From Aliarcobacter sp. (GTDB lineage: Bacteria > Campylobacterota > Campylobacteria > Campylobacterales > Arcobacteraceae), in NCBI GenBank assembly GCA_028688995.1, contig JAQTXB010000006.1, positions 103,728-167,727 of the forward strand: a stretch of 64,000 nucleotides of DNA, written 5' to 3'. The notes beneath the pieces were generated by a model. That model ran no database searches. It saw nothing but the letters and a program-made list of their open reading frames with translations, and was not told the DNA's origin. Position numbers and translations under genes: made by a program. Of this stretch, positions 21,711 to 29,089 are shown one piece after another; positions within the stretch are counted from its first letter, which is position 1; every line of letters begins with the position of its first letter.

Positions 21711-22292
21711 ATGATTGATAAAGATATTGTAAAATTACTTTCAGATTTGTCAGTAACAATGTTTAGTAAAAACTTTTTTGGTATTTATCATGGTGCAATT
21801 TCTGCGAAACTTGATCAACACAATTTTACAATCAATACAAGTGATGCTATTTTTGACAAAATGGATGAAAAATCACTCTGTACATTAAATATCAATAAAC
21901 AAGATTATAGATGGAATATTGCGAGTATTGAATCACATATACATGCAACAATTTATGCAAATATCCATGAAGCAAAATATATAGCTTTTGGAATGCCAAT
22001 TTATACGACAGCTTACACATTTGAACACGATAAAATTGTCTTTGAAGATTTTTTTGGGAAAGTAACTTTTGGAGAAATAAAAATATATAATCCAGGCGAT
22101 TTCTCAACTTGGTATAAAAGAAATGCTTTAGAGATTACAAAATACTTAAAAGAATCTGAAAATAATATAATGGTAATCAAAGGAATTGGCACTTATGTCT
22201 ATGATAGAGATGTTCATGAACTTGTAAAAAAAATAGCTATTTTAGAAAATTCTTGTCGACTTTTGAGTATAAAAAGCTCTTTTGAATCGTAA
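21711..22292 (+). CDS. Class II aldolase/adducin-like protein
   Basis: A 193-aa protein with the class II aldolase fold. SHIHATIYANIHEAKYIAFG resembles the metal-binding His block of fuculose-phosphate aldolase relatives (HxH), and a later Asp/Tyr-rich region follows. A third His and the usual glycine-rich start are less clear, so the enzyme may have lost aldolase activity; many Campylobacterota carry such a protein with no assigned reaction. ATG start with AAGGC only weakly matching a ribosome site. It is divergent from rsmH. Confidence 0.65.
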   Translation: MIDKDIVKLLSDLSVTMFSKNFFGIYHGAISAKLDQHNFTINTSDAIFDKMDEKSLCTLNINKQDYRWNIASIESHIHATIYANIHEAKYIAFGMPIYTTAYTFEHDKIVFEDFFGKVTFGEIKIYNPGDFSTWYKRNALEITKYLKESENNIMVIKGIGTYVYDRDVHELVKKIAILENSCRLLSIKSSFES

Positions 22293-22410
22293 AATCTAAT
22301 TTTTGATTATTTTTCTCCATAAATATTTACGAAATGCCCTAATTTTAGCTATTTCAAAGCTTAAATACTATAAAGTTTTCACAATTTAATTTTATACAAG
22401 GAGTTCATCC

Positions 22411-22689
22411 ATGAACAAAGCAGAATTTATTGACGCAGTAGCTGCAAAAGCTGGTTTATCTAAAAAAGATGCAAAAGGTGCAGTTGATGCTGTATTAGAT
22501 ACAATTACAGAATCATTAGTAAAAAAAGAATCTGTAAGCTTTATTGGATTTGGAACATTTACAACTGCTGAAAGAGCAGCAAGAACAGCTAAAGTTCCAG
22601 GAACTGACAAAACTGTTAATGTTGCAGCTACAACTGTTGCTAAATTTAAAGTTGGAAAAGCTTTAAAAGAAGCTGTATCAGCTAAATAA
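22411..22689 (+). CDS. hup: HU-family nucleoid DNA-binding protein
   Basis: A 92-aa HU protein that bends and packages DNA as a dimer. It starts MNKAEFIDAVAAKAGLSKKDA and has the signature SFIGFGTFTTAERAARTAK (residues about 45-63). The DNA-binding arm has PGTDKTVNVAATTVAKF, with A-A-T in place of the usual I-P-A around the intercalating Pro. AAGGAG lies 9 bases before the ATG. A strong terminator follows directly. Confidence 0.96.
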   Translation: MNKAEFIDAVAAKAGLSKKDAKGAVDAVLDTITESLVKKESVSFIGFGTFTTAERAARTAKVPGTDKTVNVAATTVAKFKVGKALKEAVSAK

Positions 22690-22699
22690 TCTCGTTTTC

Positions 22700-22733
22700 A
22701 AAAGGAATTCATTAATAGTGAATTCCTTTTTTT
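22700..22733 (+). terminator. Rho-independent terminator of hup
   Basis: A 12-bp perfect stem (AAAAGGAATTCA and its complement) with a 7-base loop, running into a T7 tract. Confidence 0.92.
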
Positions 22734-22745
22734 ATTTTATATAAT

Positions 22746-22785
22746 GCCGCTATGGTGAAATGGTAGACACAAGGGATTCAAAATC
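22746..22785 (+). pseudogene. 5' half of a tRNA-Leu(CAA), cut at the anticodon stem
   Basis: The acceptor strand GCCGCTA, a D arm (GGTGAAATGGTAGACAC) and the anticodon stem-loop start AGGGA-TTCAAAA-TC are intact. The 3' anticodon strand should read TCCCT but diverges after TC, and no variable arm, T arm or acceptor 3' strand follows. The break falls at the anticodon loop, a common crossover point for tyrosine integrases. The remaining 12 bases at the break (GATTCAAAATCG) also occur in the complete tRNA-Leu 120 bases downstream. I take it as the left edge of the island. Confidence 0.75.
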
Positions 22786-22803
22786 GCAAGAGAAAATAAT
22801 TTA

Positions 22804-22823
22804 AAAGCCTACAAATAGGCTTT
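22804..22823 (+). terminator. Hairpin after the truncated tRNA
   Basis: An 8-bp stem (AAAGCCTA and TAGGCTTT) with a CAAA loop, followed by AATTTGTTTT. It could end transcription of the truncated tRNA. Confidence 0.45.
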
Positions 22824-22867
22824 AATTTGTTTTAGGTACGTAAAAAAGGTACACAATTTATATATAT

Positions 22868-22951
22868 GGCTCTGTGGCGGAATTGGTAGACGCGTACGAT
22901 TCAAAATCGTATTCCACTGGAGTGCCGGTTCGATCCCGGCCAGGGCTACCA
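22868..22951 (+). tRNA. tRNA-Leu (anticodon CAA)
   Basis: A complete class II tRNA of 84 bases including an encoded CCA. The acceptor GGCTCTG pairs with CAGGGCT (two wobble pairs). The D arm, the anticodon stem TACGA/TCGTA with loop TTCAAAA, a long variable arm (TTCCACTGGAGT) and the T arm GCCGG-TTCGATC-CCGGC are all formed. It reads UUG codons. It is not a repaired copy of the broken tRNA just upstream, because acceptor and anticodon stems differ. Confidence 0.95.
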
Positions 22952-22958
22952 TAATTAA

Positions 22959-23144
22959 TTATGATAGATTATCCTCGATATAATTGAGTACATCATCTCT
23001 AAGTATAAAATGTTTTATGCCTACTTTAAATGATCTCAACTTCTTAAGTTTAATTAGTTTTTTTGCAGTTGTTACTTTTATAAAACCTAATTCATCTAAT
23101 TCTTTCAGTGAAAAAGAAATTCTTCTTGGTAATAATTCTTCCAT
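22959..23144 (-). CDS. Small helix-turn-helix protein, AlpA/excisionase-like
   Basis: A 61-aa protein of winged-helix/MerR-like type: FSLKELDELGFIKVTTAKKLIKLKKLRSFKVG is the helix-turn-helix followed by a wing, and ILRDDVLNYIE closes the fold. Proteins like this act as excisionases or AlpA-type activators in integrative elements. It ends beside the tRNA-Leu and follows the RepA-like gene with 1 base between, so it is the last gene of the leftward module. The function is inferred from size and position. Confidence 0.6.
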   Translation of the reverse strand: MEELLPRRISFSLKELDELGFIKVTTAKKLIKLKKLRSFKVGIKHFILRDDVLNYIEDNLS

Positions 23145-23145
23145 T

Positions 23146-24063
23146 TTATACTCCTAATTTATCATTGTTTGGCACTTTTGCAAGTTTTTCAGTTTCTCTA
23201 TAATAAAATTTTGCATTTTTTTCATTTGCTCTTTGTTCACAAAACCATTTACCATCTCTACTCCACTTATCTAGCCAGAATAATACTTTCTTTTCTCCAA
23301 TTGAATATTTTGAAAAAAAAGAAATTTGTTTTAAATATTTCATTATTTCACTTTGATTCATTTCTCCATCCAACAATAAATCTAGAATTATATTCACAAA
23401 AGTAACTTCAGAATTACATATATTTGCCATCTTAAAATCAATTTCTTCAATAATTTTTCTATCATTTGTCCTATATGCTTTTGCTTCAATAGCATATCTA
23501 CTAGCTTTTTTAGGTTTTAATAATATAGATGAATTAAAATCATTTCTTTCAATTAAATAAGTATAATCTGCATAATCTTCAATTTTTTGTGTATCAGCAA
23601 AAATTGAAGATTTATTTAGATGGTGAGCTATTATGACTGTTCCTCCATTATCTCGTAGTTGTTTTTCAAATTTATATAGTTTTTCAACATCAATAAAACC
23701 ATTTTTTTTTGGAGTTATCAATGATAAAGAATCTTGTATAATTATATATCTTCTACTAGGATAGTCCAACTGGCTTTGAACAATTTCTTTTAATAAACAT
23801 TGAGCAATATTACTTAAATTATTTTCTGCTTTCCCAGCATATTTAAATCTAGTTCCATATTTTTTCATTATCTCAGAAATTCTAAAATCATTAATCTTTT
23901 CTAATGGCATATCTGCATCAATATATATTATATATGCACTATTAAAATTTTCAAGAATTTGTTCAGAATAATTAATTAGAAGTGAACTTTTACCACTTCC
24001 TGGTAAACCATATATTACCCCTATCGTTGCGCTAGGAATTACCCCTTGAATTAACCATTGCAT
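23146..24063 (-). CDS. RepA-like RecA-fold ATPase (replication/helicase)
   Basis: A 305-aa P-loop ATPase. Walker A is GLPGSGKSS (20-28). YIIYIDADMP and IIIQDSLSLITP match Walker B-type strands, and TVIIAHHLNKSS is the sensor-like strand. This is the layout of RepA/RSF1010-type hexameric helicases and RecA-like AAA_25 proteins. The C-terminal 90 residues look like a winged helix (LLDGEMNQSEIMKYLKQ). In mobile elements this family opens the origin for replication. It lies in a leftward operon with three small unknown genes upstream and the AlpA-like gene downstream. Confidence 0.75.
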   Translation of the reverse strand: MQWLIQGVIPSATIGVIYGLPGSGKSSLLINYSEQILENFNSAYIIYIDADMPLEKINDFRISEIMKKYGTRFKYAGKAENNLSNIAQCLLKEIVQSQLDYPSRRYIIIQDSLSLITPKKNGFIDVEKLYKFEKQLRDNGGTVIIAHHLNKSSIFADTQKIEDYADYTYLIERNDFNSSILLKPKKASRYAIEAKAYRTNDRKIIEEIDFKMANICNSEVTFVNIILDLLLDGEMNQSEIMKYLKQISFFSKYSIGEKKVLFWLDKWSRDGKWFCEQRANEKNAKFYYRETEKLAKVPNNDKLGV

Positions 24064-24090
24064 TTTAGGTACATTTTCTATTTCTTCAAT

Positions 24091-24306
24091 TTAATAGAAA
24101 AAATCACTAAATTTTTCTTCAAAAGATTCTTTTGATTTAATTAAATTTTTTTCTAATTTAATTTTCTCATTTTGAAGTTCAATTAACTCATTTTCACTCA
24201 AAATATAGCTTTTATTAGTTAATATGAAATTAATTTTTTCAATTAAATCAGGAATTTTTTCCTGATTTTTAATTTTATTTTCAATTTTTTTGATTAATTC
24301 TGACAT
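24091..24306 (-). CDS. Hypothetical coiled-coil protein
   Basis: A 71-aa, strongly charged, helical protein (ENELIELQNEKIKLEKN). I do not recognise a family. It shares one base with the gene before it and lies 27 bases before the RepA-like ATPase, so it belongs to the same leftward operon of the satellite-like module. Confidence 0.55.
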   Translation of the reverse strand: MSELIKKIENKIKNQEKIPDLIEKINFILTNKSYILSENELIELQNEKIKLEKNLIKSKESFEEKFSDFFY

Positions 24307-24836
24307 TAAGAAGCAACCTTAATTTTTTCATCAAATGTTAAATACAACTGATTATTAGATGCTTTGCTTAAATTTCTGAATTGTAAAAATAAATTTAATT
24401 CATGAATATTAGAAAAATCGATATTTAATTTTTCTGCTATTTCTTCAATTTCAATAGATGTAATTTCAAAATTATTTGCTAATTTGACTATATTGTCAAT
24501 TATTATTTGAGGATTTGAGTTAGCTAACTTTCTCAAATCCAATAAAGTAGTGATATCTATCTCATAATTGTAATATATTTCATCAATTATCCAATTTTCA
24601 ATATTTAAAATATTAGTTTTTCTGTCCTTATCAAATAAATTTCTAAGATTACTAACTAACCTCTCTTTAATTTTTTTATAAATTAATGAATTATCTTTAA
24701 CTTCAAAAAAACATTTCTTATTTTTCTTAACATTTTTTTTCACTTGTATTGATGTAATTTCTTTAGATAAAGAGTAACATGACTCAAAATCTAAAGAGTT
24801 TAGATAATTACCTGTATTATAAAAAAAGTTCTTCAA
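24306..24836 (-). CDS. Hypothetical protein of the satellite-like module
   Basis: A 176-aa protein with no family I can recognise. The N-terminus is basic (VKKNVKKNKKCFF). The middle and end are predicted helical and carry an HTH-like stretch, ITSIEIEEIAEKLNIDFSNI. It overlaps the small gene upstream by 20 bases and the coiled-coil gene downstream by one, so it is translated as part of one operon. A role in replication or regulation of the element is only a guess from position. Confidence 0.6.
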   Translation of the reverse strand: MKNFFYNTGNYLNSLDFESCYSLSKEITSIQVKKNVKKNKKCFFEVKDNSLIYKKIKERLVSNLRNLFDKDRKTNILNIENWIIDEIYYNYEIDITTLLDLRKLANSNPQIIIDNIVKLANNFEITSIEIEEIAEKLNIDFSNIHELNLFLQFRNLSKASNNQLYLTFDEKIKVAS

Positions 24837-24996
24837 CTTCGTCTTTTACAAATACATAAGTGATTGAATCAACATTTGTTAATTCTTCTATCCAATCACT
24901 TTTTGTGAATGCATTAAATAGAAATGAAAATTGATTTTTATTTCTTTTTTTGCTATTATCGTTAGAAAAAGATTTTAATTGTGCATTTTTTTTCAT
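24817..24996 (-). CDS. Hypothetical 59-aa protein, first gene of the leftward module
   Basis: A 59-aa frame (MKKNAQLKSFSNDN...EEL FL) with a good ribosome site: AAGGAT 5 bases before the ATG. It is basic in its first 25 residues and acidic at the end (DEVEELF). It overlaps the following 176-aa gene by 20 bases. It is the first gene after the control region that it shares with the CI-like repressor. Its ribosome site and coupling support it as a real small gene; the function is unknown. Confidence 0.6.
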   Translation of the reverse strand: MKKNAQLKSFSNDNSKKRNKNQFSFLFNAFTKSDWIEELTNVDSITYVFVKDEVEELFL

Positions 24997-25204
24997 TTTT
25001 AATCCTTTTTATTTTTGATTAGAGTGTAATTTAGAATTAAGTTTGCAGACCGTATTTATAAATTTCACTCTTTATTTATATTTTTACTACTTTTAATACT
25101 ACATATCACCCTCTCCAAACTAAATCTATAAACTATTATTGACTTTCTACTTTTTTAATCTCACTTTAATGTGAATTAATCGTAAAATCACTATAATTAT
25201 TTAT

Positions 25205-25242
25205 TGAGTATATATTTCAAATAAATACTCATATGAGTATAA
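25205..25242. promoter_or_regulatory. Operator/promoter of the CI-like repressor
   Basis: Three half sites (TGAGTAT at 25205, ATACTCA and TGAGTAT as the perfect 16-bp palindrome ATACTCATATGAGTAT at 25225-25240) surround and overlap a TATAAT box at 25237-25242 for the rightward repressor gene. A further inverted pair, AATTAATCG near 25175 and CGATTAATT near 25252, flanks them. The layout suits autorepression and control of the leftward operon. The 24997-25278 gap holds nothing else that I see. Confidence 0.6.
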
Positions 25243-25278
25243 TATTATATAACGATTAATTTGTCAAGGGGTACAAAT

Positions 25279-25971
25279 ATGGATTTTGCAAATAAATTTG
25301 AATCAATTCAAAAAAAATTAAATCTTTCACAAAAAGATTTATCAATTAAATTAGGATTATCAACAAACGCTATTTCACAATATATCACTGGAAAAAGGAA
25401 ACCCGATTACACAACCATACAAAAATTAATAAATTTAGGAGTTTCTCCATACTTTTTATTTTCTGATGGGAAAGAACCTTTTGATCCAAATTTTCAATTA
25501 TTTGCAGAAGCAGTTAAATATATTAATAGTGAAAATGAAAAAGAATTAATAGAACCTATTAGTGAATTTGTAAATAAACATAAATTAATTAACTTAATCA
25601 AATCAAAAATTGAAAAACTAAAAGGGCAAAGTTTTTTTGAAAAAGTAATTGAAGAATTTTCGAATAAAGGTGAAAAAACTCTTAAGTTTTTATATTACTT
25701 TATTCTCTATATTGAAAGAACTCAAAAAAATTTTGATTTTTTAAATATTAAGAAATCATTCATTGATGAACTTGAAAAATTTGAACTTTCAAAAAAAGAT
25801 AGAATTATATCATTTGAATTAAAAGAAAATGATAGAAAAAGGTTAATTGAATGGATTGAAAATGAATTAGATGATTCTTCAATTTTTGAAATAATTTCAA
25901 ACATTGAACAATTAAAAAAAATAATAAAAGAAGAATTAAATATTTTCAATAAATATTTAATTCAGCTTTAA
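25279..25971 (+). CDS. CI-like transcriptional repressor (XRE helix-turn-helix)
   Basis: A 230-aa protein. The N-terminal Cro/CI helix-turn-helix is clear (LNLSQKDLSIKLGLSTNAI, residues about 14-32), followed by GKRKPDYTTIQKLINLGVSP. The C-terminal 150 residues are helical, with no visible S24 peptidase Ser-Lys pair, so SOS-type self-cleavage is not evident. I start at the ATG at 25279, with AAGGGGT upstream, instead of the TTG at 25261. It is divergent from the leftward replication module and has a palindromic operator at its own promoter, as in phage and satellite switches. Confidence 0.8.
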   Translation: MDFANKFESIQKKLNLSQKDLSIKLGLSTNAISQYITGKRKPDYTTIQKLINLGVSPYFLFSDGKEPFDPNFQLFAEAVKYINSENEKELIEPISEFVNKHKLINLIKSKIEKLKGQSFFEKVIEEFSNKGEKTLKFLYYFILYIERTQKNFDFLNIKKSFIDELEKFELSKKDRIISFELKENDRKRLIEWIENELDDSSIFEIISNIEQLKKIIKEELNIFNKYLIQL

Positions 25972-25974
25972 ATA

Positions 25975-26040
25975 TTTTACCTTACAACTGTTTCCTTTTC
26001 TACTCTTCGAAGGTTTTATATATCCCATTTCAGTAATTAG
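25975..26040 (-). pseudogene. Possible C-terminal remnant of a tyrosine integrase
   Basis: Read leftwards, this stretch encodes LITEMGYIKPSKSRKGNSC in one frame. MGYIKP is the end of the catalytic-Tyr region found in the intact integrase at 38162-38770 (STTMGYIKPTDEQ). No upstream catalytic part is present. The match is short and could be chance; the position behind a CI-like repressor is where an integrase would be expected. Confidence 0.3.
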
Positions 26041-26078
26041 AAATAGCCGTACGTAATAAGCCCAAGTCCATAAGAGAA

Positions 26079-26109
26079 GTTAAGAGCTTTATAGCTTTTA
26101 ACTTTTTTT
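26079..26109 (+). terminator. Rho-independent terminator after the CI-like gene
   Basis: A 10-bp stem with one G-T pair (GTTAAGAGCT and AGCTTTTAAC), a TTAT loop and a T7 tract. It would end rightward transcription from the repressor gene. Confidence 0.8.
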
Positions 26110-26211
26110 ATTTTTGTTGATTATTTGTTAATAGCATATTAATTTATTAAAAATTATTCTATTTAACAGTTTCACAGTTTTTAGAATCAAATCACTTATA
26201 ATTTAAATATC

Positions 26212-26562
26212 TTATTTAGTAGTTAATTTATTTGTTATTTCTTCTGATATTTTTTTCATTTTTTCATCAAATTCTTTACCAAATATTTCATCTTTTATGT
26301 ATGTTGGTTTTATATAACACTTCTTTTTAAACTCTTCCATATTGTATAAATAATTCAAATATATATCTATAGTTTCTACAGGTGTAGTACTTCGTTTCAA
26401 ATGTCCTTTGAATTTCTCATTAAAATTTTCAATTTCTTCTTCATTATCATTGTCATAAATATAATCATCAATAAAAAATTGTCTAGCAAAATATTTTTGA
26501 GTCATTCCAAGTTTTTTAATCCATTTTTTCAATTCTTTTATTTTTTCTTCTGTTTCATTCAT
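26212..26562 (-). CDS. Hypothetical protein with an XRE-like N-terminus
   Basis: A 116-aa protein. KKLGMTQKYFARQFF in the first 30 residues resembles the start of an XRE helix-turn-helix, followed by an acidic insert (DNDNEEEIENF) and KGHLKRSTTPVETIDIYL. I know no function for it. ATG at 26562 with a G-rich GGGGG upstream. Divergent from the small SMP-like gene at 26646, with an 83-bp gap. Confidence 0.55.
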   Translation of the reverse strand: MNETEEKIKELKKWIKKLGMTQKYFARQFFIDDYIYDNDNEEEIENFNEKFKGHLKRSTTPVETIDIYLNYLYNMEEFKKKCYIKPTYIKDEIFGKEFDEKMKKISEEITNKLTTK

Positions 26563-26645
26563 ATCCGTGCCCCCTATTGTCCCCTACTACTATTTTATAA
26601 TTTCATTATCCTAATATTTAGGAAATATATTTAAAGGAACCTATT

Positions 26646-26795
26646 ATGGCAAAACAAACTCCGATGACAAAAGCTGCATCACAAAGAATCCAATCTGCAA
26701 CAGCAAAACAAAATGGAGGTCAAACTCCAAAAGGTAGCTTTGGTGCAAAAGCACAAAGCATTACAGATAAAAATTTAACAAAAGGAGGAAAATAA
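26646..26795 (+). CDS. Small SMP-like (seed maturation/LEA-like) protein
   Basis: A 49-aa gene with AAAGGAA before its ATG. The sequence TPMTKAAASQRIQ-type opening (here TPMTKAASQRIQSATAKQNG) and KGSFGAKAQS follow the pattern of the small SMP-domain proteins often seen on bacterial mobile elements. Bacterial function is unknown. One base separates it from the next small gene, so they are a pair. The GGAGGA at its own 3' end is the ribosome site of the following gene. Confidence 0.65.
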   Translation: MAKQTPMTKAASQRIQSATAKQNGGQTPKGSFGAKAQSITDKNLTKGGK

Positions 26796-26796
26796 A

Positions 26797-26895
26797 ATGG
26801 CTAAAACATCAAATTGTAAACCAAATATGCCAAGTACTACTGGTAGTGTATCAGGTAAAGGTCGTAGTAATTGTACTCCTTCTCAAGGGAAATAA
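26797..26895 (+). CDS. Very small Gly/Ser-rich protein paired with the SMP-like gene
   Basis: A 32-aa gene (MAKTSNCKPNMPSTTG..., two Cys). An excellent ribosome site (GGAGGA) ends 6 bases before its ATG. Small proteins of this composition tend to sit beside SMP-like genes on mobile elements. No function is known. The reading frame is short, so the strongest evidence is the ribosome site and tight spacing. Confidence 0.55.
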   Translation: MAKTSNCKPNMPSTTGSVSGKGRSNCTPSQGK

Positions 26896-26898
26896 ACT

Positions 26899-26919
26899 AG
26901 ATAGGCTTTTAGCCTATCT
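26899..26919. terminator. Hairpin between convergent small genes
   Basis: An 8-bp stem (AGATAGGC and GCCTATCT) with a TTTTA loop between the rightward small-gene pair and the leftward 26919-27236 gene; no long T tract. Confidence 0.5.
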
Positions 26920-27236
26920 TACATACATTCTTTTGCTTTAATCTCAAATATATTTAAAAACCTATTTTTATCCTCTCTAAATAGTTCGTAAGGATAGTTT
27001 ATTTCTGTTTTTTCTAATGCACATATACATATTTTTCGTTTATCTTTATATACTCTTTCACTTATAGGCTCATCATAATTGTTTATGCATTTATCAATAA
27101 TATTATATTCAACATTTATAGGATATCTATCAGTTTGTAAATTATACTTTTCTATTAAATCATCAATATAATGTCCGGATAATCCACCAACTGTTAAAGC
27201 CATTAAAATTGATGCAACCTTTTTCTTATTGTCCAT
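26919..27236 (-). CDS. Hypothetical protein with N-terminal signal/anchor
   Basis: A 105-aa protein. A short hydrophobic stretch (VASILMALTVGGLSG) after MDNKKK suggests a signal peptide or anchor. The rest carries four Cys (DKCINN, ICICALE and ECM at the end), which would suit disulfides outside the cytoplasm. I start at the ATG at 27236 because GGAG lies 5 bases upstream; an earlier ATG at 27254 has no such site. It overlaps the membrane protein gene before it by 11 bases. Confidence 0.55.
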   Translation of the reverse strand: MDNKKKVASILMALTVGGLSGHYIDDLIEKYNLQTDRYPINVEYNIIDKCINNYDEPISERVYKDKRKICICALEKTEINYPYELFREDKNRFLNIFEIKAKECM

Positions 27237-27612
27237 TTTCACTCCATAAGTCATTCATTTTAAAAGCATACTTATATAAGGCAATATAAAAAGGTATACA
27301 TATTATAAAAAACCAAATATCTGCCTCCTGCCATTCTAATAATGAATAGCCAACTGTATCTATAATTGAAAGAATAAAAATAAAAATCCAGAAATCTTTA
27401 TAAAATATTTTTTTTCGATATACAAAACCATATAATCCAATAAAAGAAACTAAAAATAATACAAATTCAAAAATTTCATAAAAAACTTCAGATTTATATA
27501 ATCCATCAAATATCTCATTATTATCAAATAATAAAATATACGTATAAAATAAAGTTAAACCTAAAAATATATAAAAATATATTTTCCACCAAATACTACG
27601 TTTTTCAATCAA
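27226..27612 (-). CDS. Hypothetical four-helix membrane protein
   Basis: A 128-aa integral membrane protein with about four hydrophobic helices (near 10-28, 44-64, 73-92 and 96-116). I recognise no family. It overlaps the signal-bearing gene downstream by 11 bases and lies 1 base after the DUF2779 gene stop, so all may be cotranscribed leftwards. Whether it belongs functionally to the nuclease upstream is unclear. Confidence 0.55.
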   Translation of the reverse strand: MIEKRSIWWKIYFYIFLGLTLFYTYILLFDNNEIFDGLYKSEVFYEIFEFVLFLVSFIGLYGFVYRKKIFYKDFWIFIFILSIIDTVGYSLLEWQEADIWFFIICIPFYIALYKYAFKMNDLWSENGQ

Positions 27613-27613
27613 A

Positions 27614-29089
27614 TTATATTCCTTTCAATTTCTCTAAAATTTTAACCATAGCCAAAGTATCGAGTTTACAATACTCTAAAAGTGAGTTTTTAAGTTTTTG
27701 CTTTTCATCTTCTTCAAGAAAAGCTAATCTTGCAAAAGCATTCATAGCTTGGCTTCCATTTTGAACACCATCAAGTTCTCTATATGCTTTTTCAAACTCA
27801 GGAACAAGTGCTGGTAAAACGTATTTAATAGAATAACTTCCATTCATGTGAGGGGTTACATACCATTTCTTTTGAAAAGGTACCATCAAATCTTGCATAT
27901 TTTCATTTATACTTAATAGATGTTCACTAAACTCTTCAAACAATGTCGCTAATCTTTTTATAACACCTTTTTCAAAACTCATGTTATAAGCTAATACAGT
28001 TACATCTTTTGGGATGTCTTCACAAAGTCTAAGTGCAAGTTCATATCTACTATCTACACTATCTTGTGCTAAATACTCTTTATGTTCTAATCTTCCATCT
28101 TCATACTCAATATGAAGTGAATATTGAAATGGTATTTGCTCAAATGGTTTTAAACCTTTGTATAAAGGTATTGCTTGTTGATATGTTTCAAAGTCTAAGT
28201 GATATATTGGGTAAGTTAGATTTTGTAAAAATGATTTAATATTTTCTATATCTATATATGTAATTTTTGATTTATAGTTTTCAACAGCTTGAGCTTGAAT
28301 GGAAGTCATATCAAAATCATGTGAAACATCATCTATATTTATAATACCTCTACTATAAAGTTCAATTTGTTTTTTGCTTCCAAGATTGAAAATATTAAAT
28401 ATAGAATAATCAGGTATTTGTCTCTGAACTTTCCAACAATAATTTTTTGCATCACATTCATAAGGACTATTACAATGTTTGCCTATATCAATATTTGGTT
28501 CATTTTCTCTATCTTCTAAATATGTTTCAAACTCTTTTAAAATATTTGGAATATTTGATTGCATTGATATAACTTCATTTGTAACATCAACTATTTTAAA
28601 AAGCTGATTTATATCTAAATCATCACCTCTTATATATTCATTGTTTATATGAATTACATTTGCACTTTTTATTTTGAAACCTAAGTTTTTAAGTACATAA
28701 TACTGGATAGATACATCATGTAAATATATATCTTTAACTTCTGTTGAACTTTTAACTTCATAAATAGATACTTCACCATCATAAATAGTTAAAATATCCA
28801 CCATAACCAAAATACCAAAGAAGTTAAAAGTAGCTTCATAGATATTTTCCATTCCATCATCAAGCCACTGTTTTGTAGTAGCTATCATCTCACCATAGTT
28901 TTTTGAATAAGGTATTTCTTTTCCATTTGGGAAAAGTTGACAAGCAAAATCTCCAACTATATTTCCAGTATCAAATATAGCTTGAGCTGACTCATCAAGT
29001 GGTGTTAGTACACTTGGCTTATATTTTTTAAGCCAAAGTGCTTTGGGGCATTGTATGCCTTTTGTGTAGAGGGATTTAGAGAAGGTCAT
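27614..29089 (-). CDS. DUF2779 protein: Cas4/AddB-like PD-(D/E)XK nuclease fused to DnaQ-like exonuclease
   Basis: A 491-aa two-nuclease fusion. The N-terminal half has the PD-(D/E)XK core (VDIL with Asp98, then YEVKSS with Glu111 and Lys113) framed by four cysteines (Cys14 in GIQCPKALWLKK, and Cys206, Cys212 and Cys218), the Fe-S pattern of AddB and Cas4. The C-terminal half has the DEDD exonuclease motifs HLDFETY (Asp299, Glu301), AYNMSFEKG and YCKLDTLAM. The domain is known; its function is not, though it is common in defence islands. The 295-aa gene before it shares one base (TAATG-type junction). Its ancestral neighbours may have been sbcD and sbcC. Confidence 0.85.
   Translation of the reverse strand: MTFSKSLYTKGIQCPKALWLKKYKPSVLTPLDESAQAIFDTGNIVGDFACQLFPNGKEIPYSKNYGEMIATTKQWLDDGMENIYEATFNFFGILVMVDILTIYDGEVSIYEVKSSTEVKDIYLHDVSIQYYVLKNLGFKIKSANVIHINNEYIRGDDLDINQLFKIVDVTNEVISMQSNIPNILKEFETYLEDRENEPNIDIGKHCNSPYECDAKNYCWKVQRQIPDYSIFNIFNLGSKKQIELYSRGIINIDDVSHDFDMTSIQAQAVENYKSKITYIDIENIKSFLQNLTYPIYHLDFETYQQAIPLYKGLKPFEQIPFQYSLHIEYEDGRLEHKEYLAQDSVDSRYELALRLCEDIPKDVTVLAYNMSFEKGVIKRLATLFEEFSEHLLSINENMQDLMVPFQKKWYVTPHMNGSYSIKYVLPALVPEFEKAYRELDGVQNGSQAMNAFARLAFLEEDEKQKLKNSLLEYCKLDTLAMVKILEKLKGI

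Noticed and set aside
22746..22785. Intact tRNA with an intron or unusual fold
   Set aside because: No 3' anticodon strand, T arm or acceptor partner (TAGCGGC) follows within a plausible distance, so it is a truncated copy.
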